From positions 3,489,501 through 3,553,500 of the forward strand of contig OW203985.1 of assembly GCA_934047225.1 (NCBI GenBank): 64,000 nucleotides of DNA, in the 5' to 3' direction. The DNA comes from Ypsolopha sequella. Lineage: Eukaryota > Arthropoda > Insecta > Lepidoptera > Ypsolophidae. Below, one piece after another: positions 39,271-51,256 of this stretch (the first letter of the stretch is position 1; the number at the start of each line of letters is the position of its first letter). The position numbers and the translations under genes were made by a program. The notes beneath the pieces are model-generated. The model saw only the letters and a list, made by a program, of their open reading frames with translations, did no database searches and was not told the origin of the DNA.

Positions 39271-39568
39271 CGGTCCAAGGCATGGTGGGCCTCCTGCTTT
39301 TTTTCCTGTGAGCTGTCCTCTTACTCTCCCCCGAATTACTTCGAGGTGGTCTCCAAGCAAGATGGTCGAGTCGAGTACCTCTTTTGTAGGACATGGTATA
39401 AGATTTTACAATAAACTTCCAAAGGAGGTCCTTACTTTGTCAGAGAATAAGTTTAAACTGTATATTAAGCAGGGCCTATTGAAAAAGGCATATTATAAAA
39501 TAAATGAATATTTGGATGATGGTGAAGCATGGTGTTACAGTGATAATGATACTCGTAGTAAGTTATAA
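39251..39568 (+). pseudogene. C-terminal end of a non-LTR retrotransposon ORF2
   Basis: The last about 60 codons include GIRFYNKLPKEV and LLKKAYYKINEYLDD, resembling the tail of CR1/jockey-like LINE reverse transcriptase proteins (pattern FNKLPxxI...FK...L..KAYY). The reverse transcriptase itself is absent, so the copy is 5'-truncated. The N-terminal part of the frame is unrelated repeat. A matching 3' UTR follows. Confidence 0.6.
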
Positions 39569-40035
39569 TTTAATTAAATAGTATAATTTCTTAACTTATG
39601 ATTCCTCTAAGGTGTAAACATTAATTGATTATAGACTGTAAAAGGAAAAGGACTATATGAGACAGGTAGACAAAGATATATATGTTTTTCTTTTTTTTCA
39701 TTAACCTGAATTCCTACTGTCTTGTATTTTCTTATCCCTTGGTTAAAGTAGATATAAGTCATATATTGTATAGTATAAGTTTTATGTTGAAAAAAAGACA
39801 TGATCTTGCTAAGTTTCTTGCCCTTCTTCTTAGCAAGACTAATCGAATGGGCGGAGGTAGGCATGTATTTATATATGTAACCTATTAGTATGTAGTATAT
39901 AGGATGGGATTTGGTCGGCCGCCTGGATTCGTGCTGGGGGCTCGGTTGGTGATCACTGAACCTTGTTCCTGGTCCCTGGCCGGGTCTCCGGTATGGGTTC
40001 GGGCGGCTGATTGGATTTTACCTTGTATAATATAT
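39569..40035 (+). repeat. LINE 3' UTR
   Basis: AGACTGTAAAAGGAAAAGGA, GAGACAGGTAGACAAAGATA and a GC-rich end with CTGGTCCCTGGCCGGGTCTC are shared with 52340-53025. Confidence 0.8.
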
Positions 40036-40119
40036 ATTTTACCTATCATTTTAATCGTAAATATATTGCTACATAAATTAAATAAACCTTTAATTTAGTT
40101 CATGTACATTTATTATTCT

Positions 40120-40215
40120 ATTACATATATTTTCTTTATTAGATTAAATTTGACGTGTAAAAAGTGTATATATCTATACCTGCTTTGCAAAATAAACTAT
40201 TTGAATTTGAATTTG
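40120..40215 (+). repeat. LINE/SINE 3' tail ending in (GAATTT)n
   Basis: GTGTAAAAAGTGTATATATC and TTTGCAAAATAAACTATTTG end in a GAATTT repeat. It is the uninterrupted form of 24340-24690. Confidence 0.75.
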
Positions 40216-40967
40216 AATTTGCCCAGTATCAGCTCTACCACATGTTGTTATAACAATAAAATAATATATTTGTACTCGTTATATTTCGTCAGTTGAATAA
40301 AAGAAAGTATTGGCAAATAAGTAAACACAGGTAAAAAAGTGACAGTGACACCTGTTAACAACTTTTTGAACTTTTTCTAAATAAATAGGTTTCTATACGG
40401 AATAACCGGCTAGATGGTGCTGACAATGTCGACTGCTCGTCTTATGCACAATATGTTGGTAATGGTGGTGGGGTGGTGGATTGTTAGTTTATTTTGGGGT
40501 CAAATTTTGATTGGTTTAGTTCATAGATAAGTATAATGTACCGGTTTAGTTTTTCGGTTGGTCGGGTCTCTGCCAGTGCTGTCTGTCGAGTCCAAAACCA
40601 TGACGTCTCCCGGTTATTAAATTAACACGTCGCAAATTGTAAAATACAATTTTAAATTAGTATCTAATGAGTCAGTTTCTAAATACTTCACCATACTCTA
40701 GTTAAGTTTCGCTCTAATTAAGGAAACATGAGACTGTGCAAGAGCGCGGTACAGTGGAGATCACGTCGAGTTGTTTTGTCAAGATGAACGGCAAAATTGT
40801 GCGCAAAAATATTTGAATGTTTGTCGCGCGCTCTTCAAGTATTTTTGTGTAGCACTGTTAATGGGGTTGAGAGGACTGATTGCACTTTTTTCTTACAATC
40901 AAAATTGTAGGGGTGTTATGCATCTCAATCAATTTCTTCAGGCCGTTTTCGGTCACAGCGACTGTCA
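40216..40967. other. Non-coding DNA
   Basis: The 67-codon frame at 40771-40974 has no recognisable domain. I see no supported gene. Confidence 0.4.
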
Positions 40968-41242
40968 CTGCTGAGCAGTGGCGTGCACAGAACTTTTTGC
41001 TGGAAAAGCAAGCAATTGGTCAAGAATAACAATAAAAAAAAAATAAAAAAATTTAAATATCAATTTGAAAAAAGAAGTTTGTATTGGAAATTTTCACTCA
41101 GGTTAGACATTGTCTACCCTGGCGTCATACAATTTTTTTTTTCAATGTGATATTTAAATTTTTTAATATTTTTTTTATTGTTATTCTTGACCAATTGCTT
41201 GTTTTTCCAGCAAAAAGTTCTGTGCACGCCACTGCTGCTGAG
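40968..41242. mobile_element. 259-bp hAT-like MITE with 8-bp target duplication
   Basis: The element is 40976-41234 with ends CAGTGGCGTGCACAGAAC and GTTCTGTGCACGCCACTG. CTGCTGAG flanks both sides (40968-40975 and 41235-41242). CAGTGGCG ends plus an 8-bp duplication are characteristic of hAT elements. Confidence 0.92.
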
Positions 41243-41540
41243 AGCGACGCTGGTGAGCCCTCACGTGGCTGACGTAGCCGATTTTTGCAGTGCACGTGCG
41301 ACCACATTCACTGCACGTCAGCACCCCTCCAACGTTGGCCACTGGTGGTCGGTCCTTAAGCTGGTCTCGGTTTTGTGTCGAGCTCAGCGCGTCTAGTCGA
41401 CTCGAAAGTATACACCTTAGTGTTCAGAGCCTGCCTCCAATGTGCTCTGTCTGCTGCCAGTGTTTCCAGTATGTGGCGGTTAAGCACATCTTTATACCGC
41501 CAATCATCTACAATCGGCTAGATGGTTATTTTATGCATCT
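41243..41540 (-). pseudogene. LINE C-terminal fragment with a zinc-finger motif
   Basis: On the minus strand [20 protein letters not shown] (about 41250-41311) is a C-x2-C...H-x4-H finger like those closing many LINE ORF2 proteins. Upstream, in a different frame, are RYKDVLNRHI and RAHWRQAL, also typical of that tail. Frame changes show decay. Confidence 0.6.
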
Positions 41541-42304
41541 ATACAGTGTTTAGCTCGATGTGGTCTCCACTGTACAAAATCCTACCCTTATCTTTTACCC
41601 GTCACGTCGAGAAAATTAATTTATACTCGTCTTTAATTGCGGTTTCAAACGGGGTTTAAAATTTAGAGGAAACTTGAGTCGGTCTCATTAAACTCAACTT
41701 CCAGCGTTGCAAAATGCAGCTGACGGTGATGGCTGAGTTTTGGTCATAAATATCAGGACCCCAACTCCTATATTGAAAGTTTATGAGCAATTGTGAAGAA
41801 ACCAAAATTTAACCTTTCTGATTTAGTGATACCAATTTTTGGCATTATTATCATGTTCGTGTCAAAAAAATATATAAAAATTAAAAAAAAACCTAATATA
41901 AGACACATTTTGGACACATTTTTTATTGGTGATTGATATTATTGAAACCAAAGGGTAGCAGAGTAAAGATAGTATTTTTGTGAGTGCGATTCTTGGGCAT
42001 TTGCGAGCAAACTGTTACTACACGTTTTTTCAGAAAACAAAACTGCAAGAAATACGAAATTGTTTATAATACTCGTATCTACAATTTTATTCGTCTATGT
42101 TGAAAACTTGATTCCAAACTTTCACTTGATGTAAAACGTCCTAAAGTCTTATGTCTTTAACATAATATTGTATCATTACAAAACCTCATACCTATACATA
42201 CGTGTACAGAGATTAAATAATAAATAATAATTTATTTAAACACAATAAACTACTATTAATGTAAAATTAAACCATAGTATAACATACCAACATAAATATT
42301 TTTT
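41541..42304. other. Non-coding DNA
   Basis: I see no gene or clear repeat here. Confidence 0.45.
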
Positions 42305-42660
42305 CATGTGCTCGTAAAGGCCCACTTTTCATGCATTAAAATCGAACAGAAAGTCGATTATTTTGCCCTAGAGCTTTATTATTTTTTTTTTTTTTATTTA
42401 TTTACAATGGTTGACTAACCTGCAGCCTTTCCTGTGTACCATAAATGTTATAATTTTTTTTCCACTGTTTAACGGGTCTGGATACAGTCCTTTGGAGCCA
42501 ATCATAGTTAAAAGTTCACAAGATTATATTTGTTTTATTTCCTCACACTATGCATTGAAAAACGTAGTATAATTCACGAGCGTAAGAGCAATAAATTACT
42601 CGGTTACGTTTAAAAGTCCTCGTAATTTATTCCTTTTCGCCGTTGTAGCATAAACTACTA
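42305..42660 (-). repeat. 390-bp dispersed repeat, minus-strand copy
   Basis: GTGCTCGTAAAGGCCCACTT through TTGTAGCATAAACTACTA is the reverse of 35024-35416. Confidence 0.88.
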
Positions 42661-42784
42661 ATATAATATGCTAATAAATACATTATATATATTTGTAACA
42701 AAACAGACTATATAAATATAAATAAATACCCAGGAAATTAAATTAATAAATACATAATTTACCAAAAACTGCAATAACATAAAA

Positions 42785-43421
42785 AAGATACTCATGAAAG
42801 TGACAAAAAGTGCTCCTTCAGCCGTCTTTTGAAAATATTCAGCGATGGACAATCTCGAACACAGAACTATCCCGAACGTTCAAGGGAAGTAAATTCCTCA
42901 GTCTGAACGACTTGCTATAAACGGCGCAGAGTTGGAAGGGAGACATTGTGTGATCGAGCATGTCTGGAAAACAGATAATCAAATCGATCACGAAGGTATT
43001 TAGGATAAAGGGGGTTTTTGAAAACACTGTAGAGAAGTGTGAGAATATGCAAGTGATGACGATAACGGATTTGGAATTTACGCAAACCATATAAATAAAT
43101 CTAAAGCCGAGATTCTGAAGCCGTTCAAGCTTAGTAACTAGCTCCATACTAGCATCGAGAAAACAAACATCGGCATAGTCAATTATAAGAAGAAGAAGAT
43201 ATTGAGCAAGAGAACCTTTAGTTTTAAAGGGTAGAAAGTTCTGGAGCCGCTTTAGAGAGTGAAGCTCCGTGGATTTTTCTGCTTATTTCACTAACAAGCG
43301 ACGCCCAAGTAAAATTGCTATCGAAGATAACACCCAGATTTTTTGCACTTTTTGAAAATGCAATTGTAGTCCCATCGAATATAACAGAGGCTGTACCAGT
43401 GTCACCGAGTGCATTAAGCAT
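42785..43421 (-). pseudogene. Decayed LINE reverse transcriptase C-terminal part
   Basis: On the minus strand KNLGVIFDSNFTW with SEISRKIHGAS (43224-43421), LVTKLERLQNLGFRFIY and FRLRNLLPLN (42839-43147) follow the order seen after the reverse transcriptase active site in jockey/CR1-type LINEs. Frames change near 43200, so it is a pseudogene. Confidence 0.65.
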
Positions 43422-43533
43422 ATATATTTTTGTAATAACAATAAAATAAATAAATAAATAAATTTATAACTATATATCTTCTTGATTGGTCCCAACTGTA
43501 TTGTAAAATAATAATATGAAATATATGTTTATC

Positions 43534-44295
43534 TTCACGACATGAATCCTCGAGGGTTTTCAGTCAGAGGTGTTCCTAAGTGTAAACCATGAAATGCAAG
43601 TCAAAGTCCACACTCGGTACATCCGCGTTTCATCGACGATTATTACATCCTAAATGAGCCCTATCGCCGTTCTTTGGGCATAAGTACACGCTTTTTCAGA
43701 GCATGCAGGTTTCATCACGATGTTTTCCGTCACCGTTAATCAAGTGGTAATACTAATAGGGAAATTATTAATCGGACGAATAAAAATATAAGTAGCGACT
43801 TCAAGTGTCCGGAATAAATACCAAATCATGCGACTAAAAATACTGAGTGGACGAATTTAAAGTATGAAATCGAAAATATTTCACCAAAAGTCAAAAAATA
43901 GGTGCGACGACGAGCGAAGCGAAGAGGAGCATATTAGGTTTACACGTAAGATAAAATAAGGAGCCGAGCGAAGCGGAGCGGAGCGAGGCGACGTCCCTAG
44001 TTTTATAAAATTGTCACTAAAATAGAAAATCGTTCGTCTAATAACTCAACTCAAATTTGTATTTTCAAGTCGCCGTTTTCAACAATTTTATTCGCCCACT
44101 TAGTATTTTAGTACGCTATATTCGGTATTTTTGACACCTTAAATTTGAATTTGTATTCGCTCGTTTATATACTACCCATAAAAATACTACGGACATAAAT
44201 TGTGAAAAACTTTTTGGGTCATGCTCAACCGGGGATCGAACCTGCCTCCAGATTGAGAGGCCAGTGTTCTACCCCCTGAGCTATCGCCGCTGTTG
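43534..44295 (-). repeat. tRNA-derived SINE split by another element
   Basis: Body and tail are at 43534-43760; the head (GGGATCGAACC box B complement and GAGCTATCGCCGC) is at 44210-44290. The break follows CAAGTGGTAA, where intact copies continue directly. Confidence 0.75.
43760..44180. mobile_element. Partly palindromic element inserted in the SINE
   Basis: The left end GGGAAATTATTAATCGG and the block ATACTGAGTGGACGAAT recur, weakly inverted, near the right end. The centre is GAGCGAAGCGGAGCGGAGCG. A reversed half-copy is at 45205-45466. Confidence 0.6.
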
Positions 44296-45204
44296 TAATT
44301 GTAGCAAATTGCAATAGTTTTGTTTAGGCTGAGCCCGGAGGGCTAATGGAGGCTCTAATGGGACATACACAAGGGAGTAATCATCGCGTGATACACGGAT
44401 ATTACACACGATGAATACACCGAGAATTTGTTTTGTATATCACAAATATCACAAACGGAATAATGTCAGCCATTGTTCAAGAAATTGGAAATCTTACAAT
44501 TTTCAAGCCTCTACATCTTTAAAGCAGCAATCTTTCGAATTAATCAATAATTGCTTATTTTTATAAAAATATAAAACTAACTTTTTCTCTTTTGCCCTGA
44601 AACCGCTCCTCTCACACTGCGCGTTTTATCGCTTGGAATGACAGTAACAAATTGTAATTATTGAATAAGAAAAGCTGTATTACTGATGAAACATCTGCAT
44701 CGACGGAACTGAAAGCGACAATTGTTCGCTTTGTAGTCTCTATGTAGCTGAATACCACTTTACATCACCAATTACCATAGCTCCTATATGAACGGGATAT
44801 GGTACAGTTTTGATCGCCTAACGTCTGAGCTAAGTTGGTAATTGTGTAGGCTAGTTAATAAATGAACCATTCTGGTAGTGACGCTTTGTGATAGGTATCG
44901 AACGATGGATGCGTTTTAAACTACCCACGAGAATGTATGTTGATTGATTTGATTACTAATTAGAAGGGCCAATCCACGAATGTAATTATTTTATGTCCGT
45001 ATTATTTCAAATTTTGGTACCAATATTACTACCACCACCACGTACGTAAAATAATATCTGATTGGTATAGTAATTAAAGATCTGTATTAAAAAAAAAATA
45101 GTCCAGCAAAAATCAGTATAGTAGCTATCACTTTCACTCTATAAGGATTCCATACACATTGGGAGGCTATAGACAGCTCTGCAAATTAATTTAATTTGAA
45201 GTAA
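44296..45204. other. Non-coding DNA with a fragment of the TTAAGGCG family
   Basis: CTTTTGCCCTGAAACCGCTC at about 44590 and TCGCTTGGAATGACAGTAAC match the right part of 58185-58625. I see no gene. Confidence 0.5.
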
Positions 45205-45466
45205 TAAAACTAGGGACGTCGTCTCGCTCCGCTCCGCTTCGCTCGGCTTCTTACTTTATTTTACATGTAAACCTAATACGCTTCTCATCGCTTCGCTTGT
45301 CGTCGCACCTATTTTTTGACTTATGGTAAAGTATTTTCGATTTCATACTTTAAATTAATTTTTAATACTTTATTTTCAGTATTTTAGTCGCACTTTGGTA
45401 TTTATTCCAGACACTTGAAGTCGCTAATTTTATTTTCATTTGCCCGATTAATAATTTCCCCAAACA
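45205..45466 (-). repeat. Half-copy of the element at 43760-44180
   Basis: ACTAGGGACGTCGTCTCGCT through CCCGATTAATAATTTCCCC is the reverse complement of its left half. Confidence 0.75.
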
Positions 45467-45527
45467 AAAACCTTTGCTCTGTTGTTACACAAATAACTAT
45501 TTCCGAAGAAAAAAAAAGGCTTAGTAG

Positions 45528-46411
45528 CCGACCACTAGGGAATGCAATCTTGCACCTAAATGTTAATCTCGGTATTTGCAAGATTAAAAAAAATCAATCT
45601 CGCAAGATCTCGGTATTAGCGAGATCTTGCACTAATGAAAATTCTTTCGAAAAAATATTGTTTCAACTAGGTACTGGTAAATAAAAAAGTTAAAACAAGA
45701 TATCAATCTAATTAAAGGGATGTATTTTAACATACTTATTCTACTGATCATGCTGAAAAACTTTTCTAAAGAAACATTCCAGCGCAAATGAAAAAATAAA
45801 AAATTCTTTCCACAATGGCTTTAAAAAAAGACAGTGATAGTAAACGTTGTATGGGCTTGTGTTTTTTTTTTTATTTACTTTGTTCAATTAAAATAGAAAT
45901 GACTAAAATAAATACATCTAATCTACACTAAAAAATTCTTAAAAATAAACTAAAACACCTTAAAAGATAATCTATATTATAAGTAAAAAACTTTGTTAAA
46001 TTTCTTTGGAAAATTTGTTAAGTGTGAACAGTAGAGTAGAGTGTATGATTTAATTTAAATTTGCATGTGTTTTCACTTTTTATAGCTTATAGGCTAGCCC
46101 AGCCACAGACGAGGTTCTTTATTATTCCATGTTTATAGTTATCGGTTTCAACAAAATAATGTTGATGATTTTATGATGTAAAATGCAGTTATTTTCTTCT
46201 CGGCCCAGCAAATAAAAAGCTTTATCTTTTTTTTCTCAAGTTATTCAAGTGTCGTCAATGCCTTATATCTGTTATATGCGCTGCCACTTGATCTCGCAAA
46301 TCTTGCGAGATCTCGCACTGATAACGATGCATGATTGATCTTGCAATATATGTGCGAGATCTCGGTATTTCGAGATCTCGGTATACCGAGATTGCATTCC
46401 CTACTGACCAC
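45528..46411. mobile_element. 868-bp hAT-like non-autonomous element
   Basis: The element is 45536-46403 with ends TAGGGAATGCAATC and GATTGCATTCCCTA. The flanks CCGACCAC (45528-45535) and CTGACCAC (46404-46411) match at 7 of 8 bases. Subterminal arms are packed with CGAGATCTCG-type palindromes. I see no transposase. Confidence 0.82.
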
Positions 46412-47053
46412 ACAAACCGCGGTGGTCAAGGAGAACCCTCGTTTGGATTGTTTCGGCTGCAGAACGCACAACATGCTCTGTGTGGTTTGCTGTTAACCTA
46501 AATGGGATGTGGAACATTTAAAGAAGGCCGTGCCAAAGGCAATTTTATTCCCATAGGAGTTTGTACCTTCTCACTTCTGATACGTCCTCATTCGTGCTTG
46601 TGATAGATTACCGTCATTTAACTAAAGAGGTCGAACGCACAATTTATGAAGAAGTTACTGGCCTGTTAAGCTTTGACGGCAATGCGCGCTGGAAAAAAAA
46701 AACTATATTCTTTATTTTCATTTCTTTTTTCTCAGAAATTTTTACGCTAGTCTTCGCTAAGTTATTGCAACCAGAAACTCGTAGCTTTTTCTTTTTCTCA
46801 TAGATAGTGATCAAAAATATTGTGTATCACTCGTGGCCTAGATATTTTGTTCTTGAGCGGCGTATATTGAATTATACCGCTACGCTCAGGATTCTAGTTT
46901 AGAATTCATTGCTGCACTCGGAATTTTTCTATAGAATCCTTCACCATTTAGGCGGACAATGTCCCGTTCGCAAAATGTCCCTTCTTCGCTCTGAATTCAA
47001 AATAACGCCCTCAACGTATACAATTTTACTTAGCCCCTTCTAAGACAAATAAC
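46412..47053. other. Non-coding DNA
   Basis: The 80-codon frame at 46561-46803 has no domain I recognise. No gene is supported. Confidence 0.4.
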
Positions 47054-47484
47054 TATTAAGGCGCTACGGAAAAAAATCGACACTTTTAGAACGTGCATAT
47101 CTACTTCAGTAAATAATGTATTATTTTCAAAAAATAGTAAGTATATAATTTTTGGATTCTTTTTCTAGGGATCTGTTAAAACAGAAACGCGATTGGAGAA
47201 ATTCGGCTCGATAGAAATATTTATTGAAATGAGGTCTTTTTCGACACCAATTCTCCTGGTTTGACAATTTAATGACATATGGACTGCAATTATATTTTAT
47301 TAGATGGATTGTAACAGTATCTAGGACCTGGTTAAACGAAATTTTGATAGCAACTTTAGTATATTTTATATTAATAAAAAACCGACTTTTTGCTACTTTT
47401 CCTCGAACCCGTCCCTCTCGCACTGAGGATTTTTTCGCATATGGAGTAAAAGGGACGCTAAAACTTTTACATATCGCCTTAATA
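47054..47484. mobile_element. DNA-transposon-like element with TATTAAGGCG ends
   Basis: The ends TATTAAGGCG and CGCCTTAATA are inverted. A relative is at 58185-58625 and a fragment at 44450-44650. The long minus-strand frame at 47127-47585 crosses the element end and is not conserved in the relative. Confidence 0.65.
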
Positions 47485-47682
47485 ACCAATAATATAAAGT
47501 TGTGTTGTATAAGTCCCGGCACGGTCCTAGAGGCATAAATGCGCAGATTTTGTTTTTGTCCGTCTATACAAAATTGTATGTGCACATGGTAACTACTTTG
47601 CTGCTCATGCTTAACAGTTTTCGTATTGGATAGTATTAACTACTATATAATCTGTGGTATTACGTCTTTTAATCGTTTTCAA

Positions 47683-48066
47683 TGCATGTGCTCGTAAAGG
47701 CCCACTTTTTATGCATCAAAACCGAACAGAAAGTCGATTATTTTGCCCTAGGGCTTTATTATTATTTGTTTTTTAATTTATTTACAATGGTTGGCTAACC
47801 TGCAGCCTTTCTTGTGTACCATAAATGTCATACTTTTTTTCCACTGTTTAACGGCTCTGGATACCTAGTCCTTTTGAGCCAATTACAATTTAAAGTTCAC
47901 AAAATTATATTTGTTTTATTTCCTCACACTATGCATTGAAAAACGTAGTATGATACACGGACGTAAATACAATAAATTACTCGGTTACGTTTAAAACACT
48001 CGCTACGCTCGTGTTTTAAATCGTCCTCGTAATTTATTCCTTTTCGCCCTTGTAGCATAAACTACT
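47683..48066 (-). repeat. 390-bp dispersed repeat, second minus-strand copy
   Basis: It matches 42305-42660 and the reverse of 35024-35416, including the full ACACTCGCTACGCTCGTGTT block. Confidence 0.88.
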
Positions 48067-48187
48067 ATTATTATTTGTTATAAGTTATCATTGAAAAAAT
48101 TAAAATGATCACGAAGCCGCCATCAGGAATCAGGAAGTTTAAAAGTTTGCTCTTTATGCTTTTCTCTGTGTTTTACATAAAACTCTT

Positions 48188-48456
48188 TGGGTATGGAATG
48201 GACCCCAAAAAAGCAGCAGTCCGCTGTCCGTCAGTCACCAGGCTGTATCTCAAGAACCGTTATAGTTAGACAGTTGAAATTTTCACAGATGATGTATTTC
48301 TGTTGCCGCTATAACAACAAACACTAAAAAACAGAATAAAATAAATATCTAAGGGGGCTCCCATACAACAGATTTGGTTTTTTTGCCGTTTTTATAGATA
48401 ATGGTACGAAACCCTTCGTGCGCGAGTCCGACTTGCACTTGGCCGATTTTTAATAT
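48188..48456 (+). repeat. GGCCGG-type dispersed repeat
   Basis: It has CCAGGCTGTATCTCAAGAAC and ends TTGCACTTGGCCG, like 4907-5213. Confidence 0.85.
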
Positions 48457-49124
48457 ACAAATATTTTTTGAAAGGCTGCATCTTTTTACTGCCTTAAACT
48501 AGAATCTTACATTTTTAGAGCAGTATGAAACTAATGACCAGATATTCCCAACCTTTTACCATGCGCGCCTCCCCCATCTTTGGGGTTTGCTTTTTAGTTT
48601 GTAAAGGGAGCGTATGCATGTTCTTGATAAAATTATAAGTCACAATGATAAAATTTACTTGATATGACAGGTCACAATTGGTACATCAGTGTGCTGGCAA
48701 AAACTTTCTTATCGAGAACAAAAGTTCTACAATTCTATGAATAAATATACAGTTTTTTTTGGAGCCACCCACTCCCCCTTGGGTCAATCTACGCCCCTCA
48801 AGTGGGGTGTGCCCTGGGAACCCATGTCGTTTGTTGTATGATGAAGTACGGAACCTTGAACACAAAATTTGTGATGATGATTTCTATATTTGGAAATAAT
48901 TTGGCTAGTCGGACTGGCGCACAAAGGTTTTCCGTTCCACCAAGGAAAAATAACAACAATATAGATGCCAAAGCCACATCAAGGCGACAAAAACAAAAAT
49001 GATATGTGGTTTTTTGTATAGGAACATCCCTGATTTTCAATTTATTTGTATTTTTATTATTTGCCGTAACAGAGGCCATAGTAACACTTATTCTGTAAAA
49101 ATGTCAACTGCCTTTATTACAGCT
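48457..49124. other. Non-coding DNA
   Basis: Overlapping small frames on both strands at 48798-49079 show no domain. I see no supported gene. Confidence 0.4.
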
Positions 49125-49215
49125 GTGTAGCTGTATAGACCCTTGCAGCAGACGGACAGCGGAGGCTTAGTAATAGGGTCCCATTTGGCACCCATCGGTT
49201 ACGGAACCCTAAAAA
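49125..49215 (-). repeat. End fragment of the GGCCGG-type repeat
   Basis: CAGACGGACAGCGGAGGCTT, TAATAGGGTCCCATTTGG and TACGGAACCCTAAAAA match the family end. Confidence 0.75.
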
Positions 49216-51008
49216 CATTGCTAATCTTGGATATAGAGAATCGATATCAACAAAACCCGGAAACAAATCACAATTCCTCATTTACATATTGAATGCCGGG
49301 GATTCATTGATCTCTTTCTATTAGATCAATTTCAAGCCACATATATTTACCTACCCTGCTTCCCTCAAACGGTACAATGAGAGGGACCCACAGATGGGAT
49401 ACGCGGGTAGCCAAGGGTCAAAGTAAAGTGGTATTGTTAACTCATGTTATAGAAGATGATTTTGTTCCTCAGAGTTTTGTATCTTTTTCGAAAATGGGAA
49501 ATTTTGGAGCTAAAAACACAAGATTTCTGATTATTTAGTTATATTTTTTAAACAAACTGATAAACCTAAATTTCAAGATAGATAAGAAGGATAGATTAGA
49601 CCAAGTCGTTTTAAATTTTATAAGCGTACAAATGAGCCGACAACTATTTTTTTAGTGCATAAAATTCTGACCCTCTTCCCCTTAAGTTGTTTTTATTGTA
49701 CAAAATAGCTTTTGGAAGCGGTGGGAAATAAAAAGTTTCTTTAAATTTATTTTTGGAGACAGTGGGAATCAATGATTTATTTTTTGAGAACAGTAGATTT
49801 TGGAGGCATGGGAATAACCCTTATAAAGATAGTTGATAAATATTTTTCTATACGATATGAAAAATAATCTTTTTTAGGAACATTATTAACGTAAGCCTTT
49901 TGTAGGGCACTGATAATGATAACACAAGAAGCTTGTTAAGTATCTAAATGTTGTATGAATGAGACAAAGTCAATACAGACCAAGTAACAAATTAGGAAGG
50001 TAAAATTATCCTCAATTTTCACGTCACAACCATTCTACATTAGGAACTCTATAATAGAGGTAGAAACAAATTGGAAATAACCCTGTCTACTTTGAAAGCA
50101 GTACAGATATTCCCTATAGACAGCTCCAGTGAGAGAGATCTCAATGTGCCATCTTGCTTTTATGTAGCAAGAGTTTTCTTATCCGAGTCAGTGAACTCTG
50201 CGACGGAAAATCCTTGTTATTCTAAAACCCAGTGGTGTGGAAAATTCAAGTAGCGCAAGTAAATTGAAGTAAACATCCAAGTATTTCTGTTAAACTGATC
50301 GGTGAAGCAGAATCTTGTAGTTGCTCTGCTGCTGAACGAAATGTGGATAGTGAAGCTTCGTAGGTATAATTAGAATCAGTTTGAAAGGTATCAGTTTAAA
50401 ATGTCGCAAAGTTAAATTTAAGCAAAATATTGCAAATTATTAATTTGATAATAGTTGATGATAGACTTATGCAAAGATGCGGTTCAAAGTAGTAAATAAA
50501 AGTAGGTATGTTTGTCCACGTTCCTCATATTTTTATCCATTATATTCCGCATCGATTTTATTTTTTCTTGAATTTTTGGTTGACCAAAGAGTTTCGTACA
50601 TTTGTGTAAACATTTTCAAAAGAGGATAAAATACTGGCTGGTTTGAACACATTCACGGCAAATTGAAAATGTAATTGCCCGCCGATAACCGGATGACGTG
50701 ATTTTTGTTCCATAATAATCTCCTATTAGTTTTGCCTGAGAAGTAGTGTTTTACATAAACAGGTATGGTATGTCTTAAAATAGCTAGAATGCTTACTATT
50801 TCTAAAAATGCAAACCTTTCAAAGTTAGGACCGTACTAGGTTCAATCAAAAATTCTGTTATTTTCACTTTGATAAGGGTACGTATAATAATGAACAATAA
50901 ATCTACAAAATACGTGGTAATAAGTAAAAAATCTCTGCAGAAGTATAAAAATAACGTAAAATGTTAATATTTAAAATTGATTTCAAAAAATTGAGAGCTG
51001 ATAGAAAA
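49216..51008. other. Non-coding DNA
   Basis: The 60-codon frame at 50071-50253 has no recognisable domain. I see nothing else. Confidence 0.4.
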
Positions 51009-51256
51009 AAAACCGTACCATTATCTATAAAAACGGCAAAAATCACGTTTGTTGTATGAGAGCCCCCTTAAATATTTATTTTATTCTGTTTTTTAGTATT
51101 TGTTGTTACAGCAGCAACGGAAATACATCATCTGTGAAAATTTCATTTGTCTAAATCACGGTTCATGAGATACAGCCTGGTGACAGACGGACGGACAGCG
51201 GAGTCTTAGTAATAGAGTCCCGTTGGTTACCCTTTGGGTACGGAACCCTAAAAATG
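51009..51256 (-). repeat. GGCCGG-type dispersed repeat, 5'-shortened
   Basis: ACCGTACCATTATCTATAAA through TACGGAACCCTAAAAA is the reverse of 4920-5170. Confidence 0.85.

Noticed and set aside
45595..45640. Operator-like palindromes (GAGATCTCG)
   Set aside because: They recur inverted at the other end of a transposon with target duplication, so they are subterminal repeats.
47127..47585. 152-codon minus-strand frame
   Set aside because: It crosses the boundary of the TTAAGGCG element, and the relative at 58185-58625 has stops in it.
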